A stretch of DNA of 64,000 bases from Salvia splendens (lineage: Eukaryota > Streptophyta > Magnoliopsida > Lamiales > Lamiaceae). The stretch is from the NCBI RefSeq assembly GCF_004379255.2, contig NC_056035.1, positions 20,047,902 to 20,111,901 on the forward strand, read 5' to 3'. Numbering within the stretch: the stretch's first letter is position 1; the number at the start of each line of letters is the position of its first letter. Position numbers and translations under genes: made by a program. The notes below the pieces were generated by a model. It searched no databases. It was not told the DNA's origin and saw nothing but the letters and a program-made list of their open reading frames with translations. Positions 34,123-45,737 of this stretch are shown here, piece by piece.

Positions 34123-35421
34123 ATGAGTAACGCCGGTGGTAGTAGTGGTGGGGATGCTGAGGAGTACGAGCGTTTAATGAACGAAGCGCTAGAGGCCTAT
34201 ACGAACCGTGAGATTGATCAATGGATGCAGAGGGCCTTGCAGTCGGCGGTACCTCGACCTCGCCCAGTGGTACACCGCCGAGCGGTGATTGATCGTGATC
34301 ACGTAGCTGCACATCAGCGCCTATACGAAGACTACTTCGCACAGGAGCCGCGGTTCAACGCCAACCTTTTCAGGTGCCGTTTTAGGATGATCAGGTCCCT
34401 GTTTATGCGTATTGTTAACGATTTGGAACAACGATATCTGTATTTCCGCTTCAGGCACGATGCGTCTGGCAGACCCGGCCACACACCTATTCAAAAGTGC
34501 ACTGCGGCAATCCGGCAGTTGGCCTACGGAGGCGCGGCAGACATGTGGGACGAGTACCTCCACATCGGTGAGACGACTGCCCTGGAATGTATGAAGTATT
34601 TATGTCAGGGCGTGATTGAAGTATTCAGTGATCAGTAACTTCGAAGCCCTACACCCGAAGACTGCCATGATTTGATGCAGATGCACGGGGAGAAGCATGG
34701 GTTCCCGGGAATGTTAGGCAGCATAGATTGTATGCATTGGGAGTGGAAGAACTGTCCCGCTTCCTGGAAGGGGTTCTACACGATCGGCTACAAGGGAAAG
34801 AATCCCACGATGATCCTCGAGGTCGTAGCTGACTACCGGCTGTGGATTTGACATGCGTATTTTGAGATACCCGGTTCGAACAACGACCTCAACGTCCTCA
34901 ACTCGTCGCCACTTTTCAACGAGCAGTGCCAGGGTGTCGGTCCGGCCATCAGTTTTGTCGCCAACGGCAACCCGCATGATATGGGCTACTACTTGGCGGA
35001 TGGGATATACCCTAGGTGGCCCGTCTTTGTGAAGACGATCCGATGCGCATCAGATGAGAGGAAGGCCTACTTTGTGGCACGACAGGAGTCGGCACGCAAG
35101 GATGTGGAACGCGCATTTGGTGTGCTCCAGTCTCGATGGGCGTCAGTCAAGGGGCCAACGCGTTTGTGGCATGTCGCCTGCATTGCTGATATAATGCACG
35201 CATGTATAATCATGCACAACATGATTGTCGAAGATGAAGGTGTACAACTGACTGATTGGGCCAACGATGATAATGAAGCCGGTCCAAGCCACGGCGTGGC
35301 CGCCCCCAACGTACGGAGTAGGGTACCTCACGATGAAGACGGCCGCCTCCAAGCACATGCCGACATGCGCCAAACGGAGGCTCATATTCGACTCCAAAAG
35401 GATTTAATTGAAAAGTTATGA
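34123..35421 (+). pseudogene. PIF/Harbinger DDE transposase with two in-frame stops
   Basis: The ATG at 34123 gives MSNAGGSSGGDAEEYERL, and the frame is consistent to TGA 35419-35421, about 432 codons. Two stops interrupt it: TAA 34636-34638 (codon 172) and TGA 34849-34851 (codon 243, where element D has a Trp codon). The DDE_Tnp_4-type core is visible: FPGMLGSIDCMHWEWKNCP with the first Asp, IPGSNNDLNVLNSSPLF with the second, and ARKDVERAFGVLQSRW with the Glu region. Intact, it would cut and paste PIF/Harbinger elements together with ORF1. No frameshift is seen, so the copy is lightly damaged. Confidence 0.93.
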
Positions 35422-35756
35422 GCGCGGAGGACTGCACGGCAGTAGCTTTTTTTGTTAATTATGTAATTTTTTTTAATTAATGTCGTTTTTAAATTTTAAT
35501 AATATTATTGAATTTTCTCGTATATGTCTCGTAAATTAAATTCCGTATTTTGTGTGATTGTTAATTATTTGTTTTATATAATTTTGAATGAGGTGGCTAT
35601 TGATGTGGCTGGGCTATTTATAATGTGGCTAGGCTATGACTGAGCTATTTATGATGTGGCAGGAGAATTTTTAGTGTTGATGATGTGGCAGGAGGAGTTT
35701 GTGGCTAGACTATGGCTGGGCTATTGCTGGGCTATTCCTATTGTGGATGGTGCTGT

Positions 35757-36710
35757 ATTGGCATAATGCTCAGAACAGTATCGCAAACCTTAACGAGTAA
35801 TCACTACTCAGGATCCAAAAGGAAAACATGAGAAACAATTTTCAGGTTGTGACAAGTTTGACATATCTAAGATCTTTAGCCACATTAAATAAATTTCTAC
35901 ACACATAAAACAATACACAAATGAAGAAAAATTGACAGCACATAATCATGATACCATTCGAACGTATGGACTAAGACCTAGGCAGGATTCGCACATAATT
36001 GGAAAATCCACCCACCACCTTCTGCGTCTCTCATCAGCCTGTGAGTCATTCTCTCACGAACTTGAAATTATTCGTCCTGAACGGAAGCAATAGAAAATAA
36101 AATCAATTACAAAATCAAATGGTGCACATGAATGAAAGAATCAATCTCGAAAAACCACAAAAATGATAAAATTGGAGTTGGGCAGGGAGAGTGGAGGAGA
36201 TTGTACGGTTTCATCACACCATGTCAGTTTGGCGCGGATTTTTAATTTTTTTGCCGCTTATAATATTCTAATCAATGGCGCTTATTTCTTTTCTTTTGCC
36301 GCTAATTTTTTTGCCACTTAACTATAACAAATCCTTTTAAACTTTAAAATACTACTACTGTGATAAAATATTTTAAAATTATATTGTATGTTTACTTCTA
36401 TATTGTATACTAAAATAAAAGCATCAAGCTGTATTGCCACAATATCATTCGTTTATTTATATAATAGTATATTAGTACTACTAAATATCTATTTAAAAAT
36501 AGTGATTTTGATTACTTTCTTAACTAATTCAAATCTAAAGATATAATTAAATTTAGTCGGTAGATTATCAAATCTAAAAAAAAAATCGGTGAATAGAGTT
36601 AAACATAACTAGGTCCCATTTTATATAGTAGTATATCACTATATTTATATATTCAGTATATATTTTTGGTTTGTATATCTAAATAAATAATGAATTATTT
36701 CAATTATTAG
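35757..36710. other. AT-rich intergenic DNA, no gene seen
   Basis: 36220-36320 has a few TTGCCGCTTA/GGCGCTTATT motifs that could be a transposon subterminal zone, possibly the far end of the CACTA-like sequence at 31899. Not enough to call. Confidence 0.4.
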
Positions 36711-38608
36711 TTACATGACACTGAATAAAAATGCCAAGCCTAATCGTCGATGCCATAGCCAAGCCTGTCTGTCTCTGGATCCGTGAGTCAGCATCGCGAT
36801 ATTCTGTTGAGCTACCTCATCCACATAGTAGAGACCACGTCGCTCAGTGCCACGCCCAACAATCGTCTCCGTCTGAATATCCTGTAACATGCAAAAAGAT
36901 GGTTGCATTAGTAAGGTGCAATTCAGTTCTCTCGTGACATGACTGACTGCCAATAATTTATGGGACAAGGTCGGCACATATAGGCAGTTCGAAATTTTTA
37001 GAGCAGGTGAAATATGAATGGTTCTCGTTCCCTGGACAGTAAGTAATTCCCCATTGGCAGTTTGAACATATTTTTTGTGAGGTTTGGACATCCCAGTGAA
37101 ATCAGACTTATCAAAAGACATAGTATCGGTCGCCCCACAATAAAAAATCCAGCCCTTGTCCTTATATGAGGATTCGGACATACTACAGGCTGTAGACATA
37201 TTCTCAAGGACTTGGAATCTATTTTTGCAATTAATTTCAGGCTCAAATTCTAATTTTCTAGAGTCTGGGAGCCTTTTTCCAACAATGTGAGAATTTATGG
37301 GGTCGATTTCTGATTTAGGATTATCTGGGGACCGCATAAATAGAGAGTGGGGTATTTTCTGATATTTTTCGGATTTGAGGGGACTCAATTGCATTAAATG
37401 AGAAGATGAGGGGTTTAATTTAGGATAAAACCCCTCATTACCTGCCAAAACCCTAGCGCTCGCGATTTCGTCTCCGATTTGCACCGCCGCTGCACTTTCT
37501 GATCCGGCGGTTTCGCTCCTTCCGGTGGTGGTCGCTCCGGTGCTGCCCGCTGCATTCGCGGTGCCGGTAGCCCAGTCCCCTGCTGTCGGAGTGTTTCTAT
37601 TCCCTTGTTTGACCAATTTCTCGACGCCCTCCGCCTTTTCATTTCGTCCCACCAATCGGGATAGCCGACGAGGAGAAAGTACTGATCTTTGGTGTGTTTT
37701 CTCCTCCCACAATGACAGCACACAAGTCGGTTTTGATCCTCATCGTTTCGACGATCCTCGCCTCGGTTCGGGGTCTGCCCCGGCCGTCCTCCTCCACGCG
37801 ACGCAAGTCCGATCCCAATTCCGTCGCTGGTTTGGATGTCTCTTCCATCGGTGACCTGGGGTTTGAGGACTCCGTCGTTCGTCGCTTCTCGTCGGACGGT
37901 CACGTAGGCGTCCCGGACTGAAGGCAGGGGTTCCTGTTTGAGAATTTCTCTCCGGGTTCCTTCGTGTCCGTCATTGAGTGCCATTAGAAATTGGAAGAGT
38001 CTGATTTCTTGTCTTTTTCGGTTGTAGATCGTGATGTCTTCTGGATCCTTCAACGGATTTGGCTTCTTTCTATAAATCGACATTCAAATGCTTTAGAGTC
38101 GGTTCCACAGTTGTTCGAGAGTTAATTCCCCTTGTTTGATGTTGCTTGCTTTTCGGCGCAGGTCGTATACTTGGAGAGAGTCCCCTTCGCTGCCGTATGT
38201 CACGGCTAGTCCCTCCTAAAGTTCTCGAGCATTTGGGTATTGTGATATCTCATTCACGAGTTCAGGTTCCATGTTGTTGATGATCCATCCGAACACACAG
38301 TGATCCAATTTTTGCCATGTTTCATGGCTGGGATCAGTTTCTGCGGGAGGTTCCGAACCCTTCTCGATGTGGGAAGTTAAGCCTTTTCCCCCAATCGCCC
38401 GTTTGATCAGGTTCGCCCACAGTGGATAGTTGTCTCCCGATAACTTGGTTGAGATGACTATTTCACCGAGGTTGTCTGCGCTCGCCGTCGTCGGTCGTGG
38501 GGTGATTGGCGTGGTTTGGAGGCTTCAGAGGAACTCTGCAAATTTCATTGTGATGTCGTCGGGGACATTCACCAACAGCTTATTTTCTTCGTTGTCTGAT
38601 TCTGACAT
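36711..38608 (-). pseudogene. copia gag and GAG-pre-integrase remnant
   Basis: The minus-strand ATG is at 38606-38608 (MSESDNEENKLLVNVP). The UBN2-type copia gag is recognisable through TKLSGDNYPLWANLIKRAI and WQKLDHCVFGWIINNM, but stops and frameshifts break it. A zinc knuckle (CCHCGRRKHTKDQYFLLVGY, with its final Cys replaced) lies at about 37690. The protease-like part has GWIFYCGATDTMS, and the pre-integrase segment ends WLWHRRLG at about 36720, where homology stops. Integrase, RT and the 3' LTR are missing, so the element is 3'-truncated. Confidence 0.88.
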
Positions 38609-38715
38609 CGTTTCTTGTTCTGATAATTGCAGGATTTCTGCCTCTTGGCCTGGGTTTGAGATTGGTATTTTTGGGCGATGATGATGTTAAAATCTGAGTC
38701 CCTATTACTTAACCT

Positions 38716-38727
38716 GCTCTGGTACCA
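38716..38727 (-). promoter_or_regulatory. primer binding site of the copia fragment
   Basis: The minus strand reads TGGTACCAGAGC, a one-base variant of the iMet primer site, directly adjacent to the LTR end at 38728. Confidence 0.85.
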
Positions 38728-38950
38728 TGTTCAATTGGGTAACCAAGAGGAAGAAGTAGGAGACATTGCTGGAGATCTTTTCTATGTTATATTTCATCAA
38801 TGGTGTAATCCTCTTAATATAGCGGATTACCCTAATTACATATGGTAAGAATCCCCTAATTTTGGTGCTATCAATTATACATTAATTACATGATCATTTC
38901 CTTAGTTACATGATTTGATTCCCATATGATTTGATTTCCATATTCTAACA
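38728..38950 (-). repeat. 5' LTR of the truncated copia element
   Basis: 223 bp, TGTTAGAATATGG at the minus-strand start and TTGAACA at its end next to the primer site. No second copy of this LTR is visible in the window. Confidence 0.8.
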
Positions 38951-39380
38951 AGTAACCCCCGACGGTTACGGTCAATGTCCTTGATGACAGACATTAAATT
39001 TGTTGACTCCAGCAACCCCTGCGGGTGAACTTGGCCTATAAATAGGCATGCATCCATTGCATTCTATACACAACAAACTCACGCATTCTTGCATACACGC
39101 TATCTCCCTCTCTGCATAATCTTCCCGTCGAAGCTCTGCCCCCGCCTTACTCCCGTTCGCCGGAGCTCTGCTGCTAGCGGTGCTGCTACTTCAGAGATGA
39201 AGTCGTTTTATCTTTGGGGACGACACGCCAAACCGAGAGCACTACCGGGACGTATCTCGTCTTGCGGAAAGAGGACTCCTCGACTCGGCTTACCGCTTTC
39301 CATAAGTTTTTCCGTGTAATTTCTTTTCAGTTGTTTCCGTGTAATTCTCTTTGTTTTTTACCGTGTAATTTTCGCCCAAC
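38951..39380 (+). repeat. second copia LTR fragment, plus orientation
   Basis: The segment 39198-39310 matches, in reverse, the LTR of the copia element at 15118 (GAAGTCGTTTTATCTTTGG and GTCTTGCGGAAAGAGG against the same motifs there), with clear divergence. It carries a TATA box (TATAAATA near 39040). It is related to but older than that element. Confidence 0.65.
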
Positions 39381-39744
39381 AAGTTTGTATCTCAATTTTT
39401 CACAGTCTTGTTCAATTTTACAAATTTGTTGGTAATTATAAGAAATAAGTAAAATTAGAAAGATGTATGAAGAGAGGATGAGTTGTAGAAATTGTGGCAT
39501 GACAGAGAAATTGAGGAGAATTATGTTGTAGTAGAGAAAATATGGATAGTTATATCGAAGGAGTACTCTTTGTCAATGTATTTTTCCCTTTACTTTTGTT
39601 TTAAGGGCATTCGCAATAAAGATGCAAAATGGGGCCGCCCCATCTGCTACCTTTTGAGGCCTTATTGTAGCACAAAAAATTACCGGCGGCCCCAATTTTC
39701 AGCAGCAGTTGTTTTTCCAGCCATATGCAAGGCATTTTTAGTCG
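39381..39744. other. intergenic DNA next to the AP2 gene fragment
   Basis: A PIF-like tip, GGGCATTCGCAATAAAGATG, occurs at 39606 after TTTTAA, without an identified partner. No gene before the AP2/ERF fragment. Confidence 0.4.
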
Positions 39745-40588
39745 CAACTCCGCCGCCTCCGCCGCCTCAAGGGCAAAGAAGGCGGAGCTCAACTTCCCCA
39801 ACTCCGCCGCCTCCTGCCCGTCCCGGCCTCCACCTCTGCCGCCGACATCCAGGGCAATGGCAGATCCAGACATTTTAAATTGGGGTACAAATCAGGTGTT
39901 AAATAAACATAAAACATATAAAAAAATAATATTTTAAAATATAAACAAGGTAAAATAAATTATATACATGTATATATAAAATACCATAAAATATTAAAAA
40001 TAACGAACATAAAAAACTTAATATTCAAAGTTAACATAATTAGTATACAATATAGAAAAGGTAAATAAGTATACAAAAGTAGGGAACATATAATTATAAA
40101 CTATAGATGGAAAAACAAGTGAGGTAAATAAGTATACAAAAGTAGGGAACATATAATTATAAATTACAAATGGAAAACAGTTGAGGAAAATAGAAAAAGT
40201 AAATAAGTATATAAATGAAGGAACATAGAATTATAAACTACAAATAGAAAAAACAGGTGAGCTAAAGCCACCCGCAACGTGTCACGCGGGTGGCCCGTAT
40301 TCCGTCACGGAGGGACGGGACGACGGCGTGACGCGTTGCAGCGCCCCGTCTCGTCCCTAGCCCGTTCCGCGTTCCGTCACGGCGTGACGAGTGGCGAGAC
40401 GTCTCGCCACGCGCCTAGTCGACGTGGCGCGCCCTGGCGCCATGCGTGACGCCCACTCGCCGGCCCGCGAGTGGGCATCGTCACGCTGACGTAATAAATC
40501 ATTTTTTTTAAAATTCGAATTAAATAAAAAAAATAAAAATAAAAAATGATAATATTACCGTTTATAGTCGTTTTCCATTTTTTTACTC

Positions 40589-40596
40589 TATAAATA
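40589..40596 (+). promoter_or_regulatory. TATA box of element C ORF1
   Basis: TATAAATA in the context CTCTATAAATACTC, 105 bp upstream of the ORF1 ATG. Confidence 0.8.
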
Positions 40597-40693
40597 CTCA
40601 TAATTCATCCTCATTTCACACACAAGTACACATCTATTCTTCCCAAATCATCTCCATTTCCTCTCCAATTTTCATCTAACATCTCATCACAAA

Positions 40694-41811
40694 ATGTCCG
40701 GCGACGGAAACTCTGGCGGTGGCGGCTCCGGCGAGTGGGATCTCAACGCGTTCGGCGACTGGGGAGCATGTACAACACATTGGGTGGTTCCGGTTCGTCG
40801 ACGCCGGGGGGTACCAACTACCCAATTTTGACGTGGATGCATATGCCCGTCCCTCCGCCCCGCGGTATTCGCAGAGATTATCCCAGATTCGGGAGGATTA
40901 TTCCGTTAAACCCACACCGGAAGAAGGCCGAGGTGGGGGAGGAGGCCAAGGCGGTGGAAGCTCCAGGGCGGAGGCGGAGGCGGACGAGGAGGAGGATCTA
41001 AGCCGGCATCCGTACGGCCGCAAAGAAACGCTGGCGCTGTACAACGCCTGGATCAGGGTCTCGTATGATCCCATCGTCAGGAATCAACAACCCCGGAAGT
41101 GCTTATGGGAAAAAGGTCACCGAGGCCTACCACTAGATTAAGCCAAAGGGGTCCCGTCGCCGCACATATAAGATGCTCCGCGCTCACTTTGATCGAGTCG
41201 ACAGAGAGGTCAAACGATTCTGCGCCATCCACAAGAATGAAGCGGCTCATTACCAAAGCGGAGCCACGGGAGCCGACATTCTGAGGTCGGCTTTGCGGGT
41301 CTACAACGACGACACAGGCAAACAATTCAAATATGTCGATGTTTGGGAGGTCGTCAAGGACGAGGAAAGGTGGGCCTGCGGTGTGCGGTCCAGCACGGGC
41401 TCGACCTCGAAGCGCACGAAGCACACGGCGAGTGGCCAATACTCGTCTGGTGAGGGCGGTTCGGGCAGCGGACCACAAGAGTTTGCCTCGCAGAAGGTTG
41501 AGACCCCGGCAGACAATGCCGGGGGTTCCTCCCGTGGGCGCCGTCGGCCGCAAGGGAGAAATGCGGCGAAGGCGGCTAGAGGGAGGAGGGGCCGAGCCGA
41601 ATCAAGCCAGGCGGGCTCGGGGGGACCCCCCAACTCCCTTATGGCCATGTACATGACCGCCACAATGGCGGACGCTTCCCTCATGACGCCCGCCCAATAC
41701 CAAGCCTGGCTTAATGGAATTACGTTTATGGTAACACAACTTGGCATTCCGCCTCCTCACGGCTTCAGTGCACCTCCACCGCCTTTGGGGGATGATTCGC
41801 CGGCGGAGTAG
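40694..41811 (+). pseudogene. PIF/Harbinger ORF1 protein (Myb/SANT-like), frameshifted
   Basis: The ATG at 40694 gives MSGDGNSGGGGSGEWDLNAF. The reading then moves through at least three frames: SMYNTLGGSGSSTPGG near 40770, YQLPNFDVDAYARPSAPRYS near 40830, and MLRAHFDRVDREVKRFCAIH from 41173 to the stop at 41809-41811. Family features are HPYGRKETLALYNAWIRVSY at the start of the SANT-like domain, KQFKYVDVWEVVKDEERW at its end, and a C-terminus with MADASLMTPAQYQAWL. It is a clear relative of element A ORF1 but more heavily broken. Confidence 0.87.
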
Positions 41812-42597
41812 TTTTTTTTATTTTCTATAAAATTGTATTTTAAATTATGTCATTTTTATTTTTGTAGGATTTTAATTATGTCTTTTTTTATTTTTTTGAA
41901 TTTTAAGTTGTATTTTTATTTTATGTTGTAATTTTATTTTATTTTTAATGAAGTGTGTTTTTTTAATTGAATTTGGTTGGAAATAAAAATAAAAAATGAA
42001 ATTGAATGAATAGTAATTTAAGGGACGGTTAAGGGACAGAGGGTTGCAGGTTCCGTCCCTTAATTAAGGGATGAAGTAAAAAAGTACAGTGGGGCCTGCG
42101 AATAGTAATTTAAGGGACGGTTTAGTGACAGCGTTGTGGATGGCCTAAGAAGGTATCGAACTCAGGTCTCTACTTAGAGAAAGTAACATGCCAACCACTG
42201 CACCACTAATGGCTTTTGTAATCCTAATATCAATACTATACTACATACACAATAACTTGGGGGTACAGTTGTACCCCCTTGTTCTATGCTGGTTCCGCCA
42301 GTGCATCCAGGCTGCCGCAGCCGCTGCTGGGGCCGCGGTAGACGCTCTCGTTGGCGGCGGCGGCGGAGGAGGGAGTGTGGACAAGGCGGAAGCAAAAGCA
42401 GAAGCAGAAGCTGCGGCGGCGCCTTTGGCGGGTGAATTTATTGATGAGGATTTGATCTTTGATATGCATAATGTTCTTGCCAGCATGGCCCAAGGGATGC
42501 TCATGATCCGCCGCGGTTTGGCTTTGTCGACGACGACGGCGGCGATTTTGGAGTGTATGTAACCGACGATTACCTCTGGAACTGGAACTATCCATAA

Positions 42598-43353
42598 TCA
42601 AAACCAAAACCAAAAGCTCTAGTCAGCCTCAAGAGCGATCGTGATCATAGATGATTAAGTAATGTTGGATCAATGTATATATATGTATATATTTTTGGAA
42701 AATAAAACACGCGGTCGCAATGGTGAACGCCAGCAAAAAACATGGAAAAAACCTCTATTTCTAATTATCATTAGACTACACAATATATACAATATGTTAG
42801 TTTTGAATTAATTGATTGCTTGCATATAATTTTGTTTTGGGATGAAGCAAAGTTAGACCTAATGAGATGGATGTGTGAGAAAAAGGTAATTGGATAGTGT
42901 TTAGACTTTGGTTAAGTAGAGCTCTCACGTTGGCCAGTTTTTAGTTACTCAATATATGAGTATCATTTCTTCGTTGACATTTTTAGGGTTTTGCTACACT
43001 GTTTCATTGAGTTTGGAGAACCCTTTATAATATTTTTATATTCGAAAAAAGTAGCCAAATCTATGGAATTTTGCTTTGCTAATATTTTGCTTATATGGCC
43101 GAAGAGAAATGTTAAAACTGTTAAAAGTGTTTTATACCCAATGAACAGAAATTTAATGGCACCGTCTTGGCGGACTCAAAATCATAACCTTTGGACTCGG
43201 ACGTTAACCATTATATCACTAGATCAACACACATACACTAATCGAATGCATCTTTACTCTGGGATAATAAGCCACTAATTGATGTATCCGGTTGACTGTA
43301 AGTGTTTCAATATTTTTTACGATGTACTATAGTACGTTTTAATATTTGTAGTA
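42598..43353. other. 3' flank of the AP2 fragment, no gene seen
   Basis: AT-rich, with a 95-codon frame at 42991-43278 that has no recognisable domain. The first 100 bp may be the old 3' UTR of the AP2/ERF gene. Confidence 0.45.
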
Positions 43354-43605
43354 CTCCTCCATCCCTTTGTAACTAAAACATATTCTTTTTTAGGTTGTCC
43401 CACTGTAGCTGGGTCATTTCTCTTTTTGGATAAAAAACAAACTTATTTCTTTTCTTTTATTTACTTTCTCTTACTTTATTATCTCTTCATCTCTCTGCAT
43501 TTTTTTTTCTACTTTATTCTCTCTTCACTTATTTCACTTTTAACATAATTTATTCAATCTCATGCCGAAAAGAAACGCTTTTACTACATATGGACACGTA
43601 GGGAG
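43354..43605. mobile_element. Stowaway-like MITE, degenerate
   Basis: About 252 bp between TA dinucleotides. The ends are CTCCTCCATCCCTTTGTAAC and the complement of ACATATGGACACGTAGGGAG. Confidence 0.65.
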
Positions 43606-43678
43606 TATAAAATACATGAAATTCAGTACACCTATAGTAATTTTACCACAATTTACATATTACTCAAAATCAAGTATC

Positions 43679-43994
43679 GCACAAGCATGGACTGAACGGT
43701 GACTTTTGATTTTTTTTTCTTACCATTTTATTTTAGACTGTCAGATGACTCTATGAGATGATCACTAGCCTAACGGTTTTCAAATTAGAAAAAATGTCGA
43801 ACTTAATTACAATGACTTGTCAATATGGGTGGCTTATCGTCATTCACATTTTTAACCCACAAAACATGTGTTTATATTTAATGGACAACAAAATTCACCT
43901 AATCCAATAGACAATCTCCTAAAAATATATTATTATAAAATTGAAAAAGCACACAAACTTGGTCTCCAAATTTTCCAAATTAATCGTGTTGTAA
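43679..43994. repeat. inverted repeat 1, left arm
   Basis: Reads in the plus direction GCACAAGCATGGACTGAA ... TTAATCGTGTTG and matches the complement of 47041-47372, about 80-85% by eye with small indels. The arm continues for about 10 bp on the far side of element D (46047-46059), so element D inserted inside this arm. Confidence 0.85.
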
Positions 43995-44332
43995 GAGCAT
44001 CCGCAGCGGTGGCGAAAGACGCCACCGCCGTCCGCGCCGTTGGCAAGGCGCAGGACCGCCGCCGCTGCAGCCGCGCCGCTGGCACGGCGCTGCTCGATGT
44101 ATCGAGCACGTCCGTGCCAGCGGACGCACACGTGGCGCGCTCCCATTCGTCAACGGCATAGCCGTTGTGTTTAAACTTTTTTTTATTTTTTTTTTAAAAA
44201 TCGGTATTTAATTATAAATAATGCTAAAAAATAAAAAAAAAATATTTTCCAAATCCCAAAAATATGGCCGTTTTTTTCCCGTTTTTTCTGAATTTTTTGA
44301 TTTTTTTTTATTTTTTTTTCCCCAAAATCATC

Positions 44333-44340
44333 TATAAATA
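44333..44340 (+). promoter_or_regulatory. TATA box of element D transposase
   Basis: TATAAATA in the context CATCTATAAATACA, 114 bp upstream of the ATG. The context is nearly identical to that of ORF1 in element A. Confidence 0.82.
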
Positions 44341-44446
44341 CACACATTCATCATCCATTTATCACATCAAATCATCTTTCATTCATCTCTCATTCATAAT
44401 TCTCATACAAACTATCAACACATTCATCACCCACTCAAAATCTCAA

Positions 44447-45733
44447 ATGGATTTCACCCATATTATGGCGGAAGCGGAACGCGAAGAACAAGAATACTAC
44501 GAACAACATCGTGCCGCTTACGAAGCATATGTCGCGGCGAATACCCCTGCTCCTCCTCCTCAACGAACCAGATCAAATCGACGGTACATCCATCGTGACC
44601 GGGAGGGAGCCCACGAAAGGCTCGTTGCCGACTACTTTGCCGACCAGCCGCGGTTTCCGGCAGATTACTTCAGGCGCCGTTTTCGCATGTCAAAGCGCTT
44701 GTTCATGCGAATTGTCAACACATTGTCCGCACGTGTTGAATACTTTCAAACAGGTGTAGATGCAGCTGGCCGGCAAAGTATCACGGCGTTGCAGAAGTGT
44801 ACGTGGGCCATCTGACAACTCGCTACTGGGCAAACGGCCGACATGTTCGACGAGTATTTGCATATCGGTGAGTCCACTGGAATCCTATGTTTAAAGAATT
44901 TTTGCGAGGGCGTTCGTTCTGCTTTTGGGGATGAATTCCTTCGAGCACCCACCACTGATGATTGCCAACGGTTGCTTCGTCTTCATGAATCAGTCCATGG
45001 CTTTCCCGGAATGCTTGGCAGCATTGACTGCATGCATTGGAGGTGGAAGAATTGTCCGACTGCTTGGAGGGGGCAACACTTGAGCGGTCACAAAGGCGGC
45101 GGCCCAACGCTTATCCTTGAGGCGGTCGCCGACTACCGCCTATGGATTTGGCATGCATATTTCGGCGTTGCTGGATCCAACAACGACTTGAATGTGCTAT
45201 ATTCGTCACCACTCTTCAATGATGTGATGAATGGTGTAGCACCGGCGATCGACTTCACCATCAACGGAAATATATACCGCATGGGTTACTATCTCGCCGA
45301 TGGTATCTACCCAAGGTGGTCGACGTTCGTGAAGACGCTCCACAACCCGCACGACCCGAGACGGGTTCTTTTTGCGCAGCGTCAAGAGTCAGCGCGGAAA
45401 GATGTCGAAAGAGCCTTCGGGGTCCTTCAAGCTCGATTCAACATTGTGAAGGCCCCGGCTCGGCTGTGGTACGTGAATAATATCGCCGACATCATGTTCA
45501 CGTGTATTATATTACACAACATGATTATAGCCGACGAAGGGCCGAGGGCGGCTAGCTTCTACGACGAGGACGAAGCCGGAAGCTCAACAGCGAGGTCTCC
45601 CCTACGCCGAGGCGAGCATACGACGGTTGGCCAGAGGATCGAGACAAGACACACAATGCGCGATACTCGAATCCACAATCAACTACAAGAAGACCTAATC
45701 AACCACATGTGGGCGAAATTCGGCAACGAGTAG
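44447..45733 (+). pseudogene. PIF/Harbinger DDE transposase with one in-frame stop
   Basis: The ATG at 44447 gives MDFTHIMAEAEREEQEYYEQ, and the frame runs to TAG 45731-45733, 428 codons, broken only by TGA at 44813-44815 (codon 123, where element B has an Arg codon). CGA to TGA is a C-to-T change at a CpG. The DDE core is intact: FPGMLGSIDCMHWRWKNCP, VAGSNNDLNVLYSSPLF, GYYLADGIYPRWSTFVKTL, ARKDVERAFGVLQARF and ADIMFTCIILHNMI. An N-terminal helix-rich region (YFRRRFRMSKRLFMRIVNTL) probably contacts DNA. This is the best preserved transposase in the window. Confidence 0.95.
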
Positions 45734-45737
45734 TGTC

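Larger units (their letters stand above)
33830..35756 (+). mobile_element. PIF/Harbinger element B, transposase only
   Basis: The left end GAGCATCCACAATAGCGCC follows TAA at 33827-33829. The right end is less well kept (CTATTCCTATTGTGGATGG near 35732-35750), so the exact right boundary and its TSD are uncertain. The 5' subterminal zone is made of repeated GCGCCTAGC/GCTAGGCGG units; the 3' zone (35575-35745) of repeated GGCTATTTATGATGTGG-like units. The only gene is a DDE transposase. No ORF1 is present. Confidence 0.88.
40266..42145 (+). mobile_element. PIF/Harbinger element C, ORF1 only
   Basis: 1880 bp with TAA on each side (40263-40265, 42146-42148). The tips are AGCCACCCGCAACG and the complement of CGTTGTGGATGGCC. 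The subterminal zones are rich in CGTCACG/GGGACGG units and differ from elements A and D, so it is another subfamily. It carries only a broken ORF1 gene and no transposase. It lies inside the hAT element 39854-42303. Confidence 0.88.
39854..42303. mobile_element. non-autonomous hAT element inside the AP2 fragment
   Basis: Flanked by the 8-bp duplicate CATCCAGG (39846-39853 and 42304-42311). The ends are CAATGGCAGATCCAGACATT at the left and the complement of CTATGCTGGTTCCGCCAGTG at the right, a diverged CAGTGGCGGATCC-type hAT TIR; a GGGGTAC string recurs near both ends. Excluding the PIF/Harbinger element inside it the element is only about 570 bp, AT-rich and without a transposase. Confidence 0.82.
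39745..42597 (+). pseudogene. AP2/ERF transcription factor 3' fragment (CBF/DREB1-like), split by hAT
   Basis: Two pieces flank a hAT insertion. The left piece (39745-39853) encodes the tail of the AP2 domain region, with KKAELNFPNSA, and after a one-base shift LPVPASTSAADIQ, the sequence that follows the AP2 domain in CBF/DREB1 proteins. The right piece (42304-42597) continues in the same frame across the target duplication with AAAAAAGAAVDAL, then GEFIDEDLIFDMHNVLASMA and QGMLM, the typical CBF acidic C-terminus. After one more frameshift it gives PRFGFVDDDGGDFGVY and a final LWNWNYP before TAA 42595-42597. The DNA-binding core (YRGVR, WLGTF) is absent, so it cannot function. Whether it is a CBF/DREB1 or another DREB subgroup is less sure. 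Confidence 0.82.

Noticed and set aside
31899..36320. A complete CACTA transposon
   Set aside because: Only a CACTA-like left tip with subterminal motifs is visible; the right tip and a 3-bp duplicate could not be found.
44813..44815. TGA in transposase D as a recoded codon
   Set aside because: No known stop recoding for plant nuclear transposases, and the paralogue has a sense codon there; simple nonsense is the easier reading.
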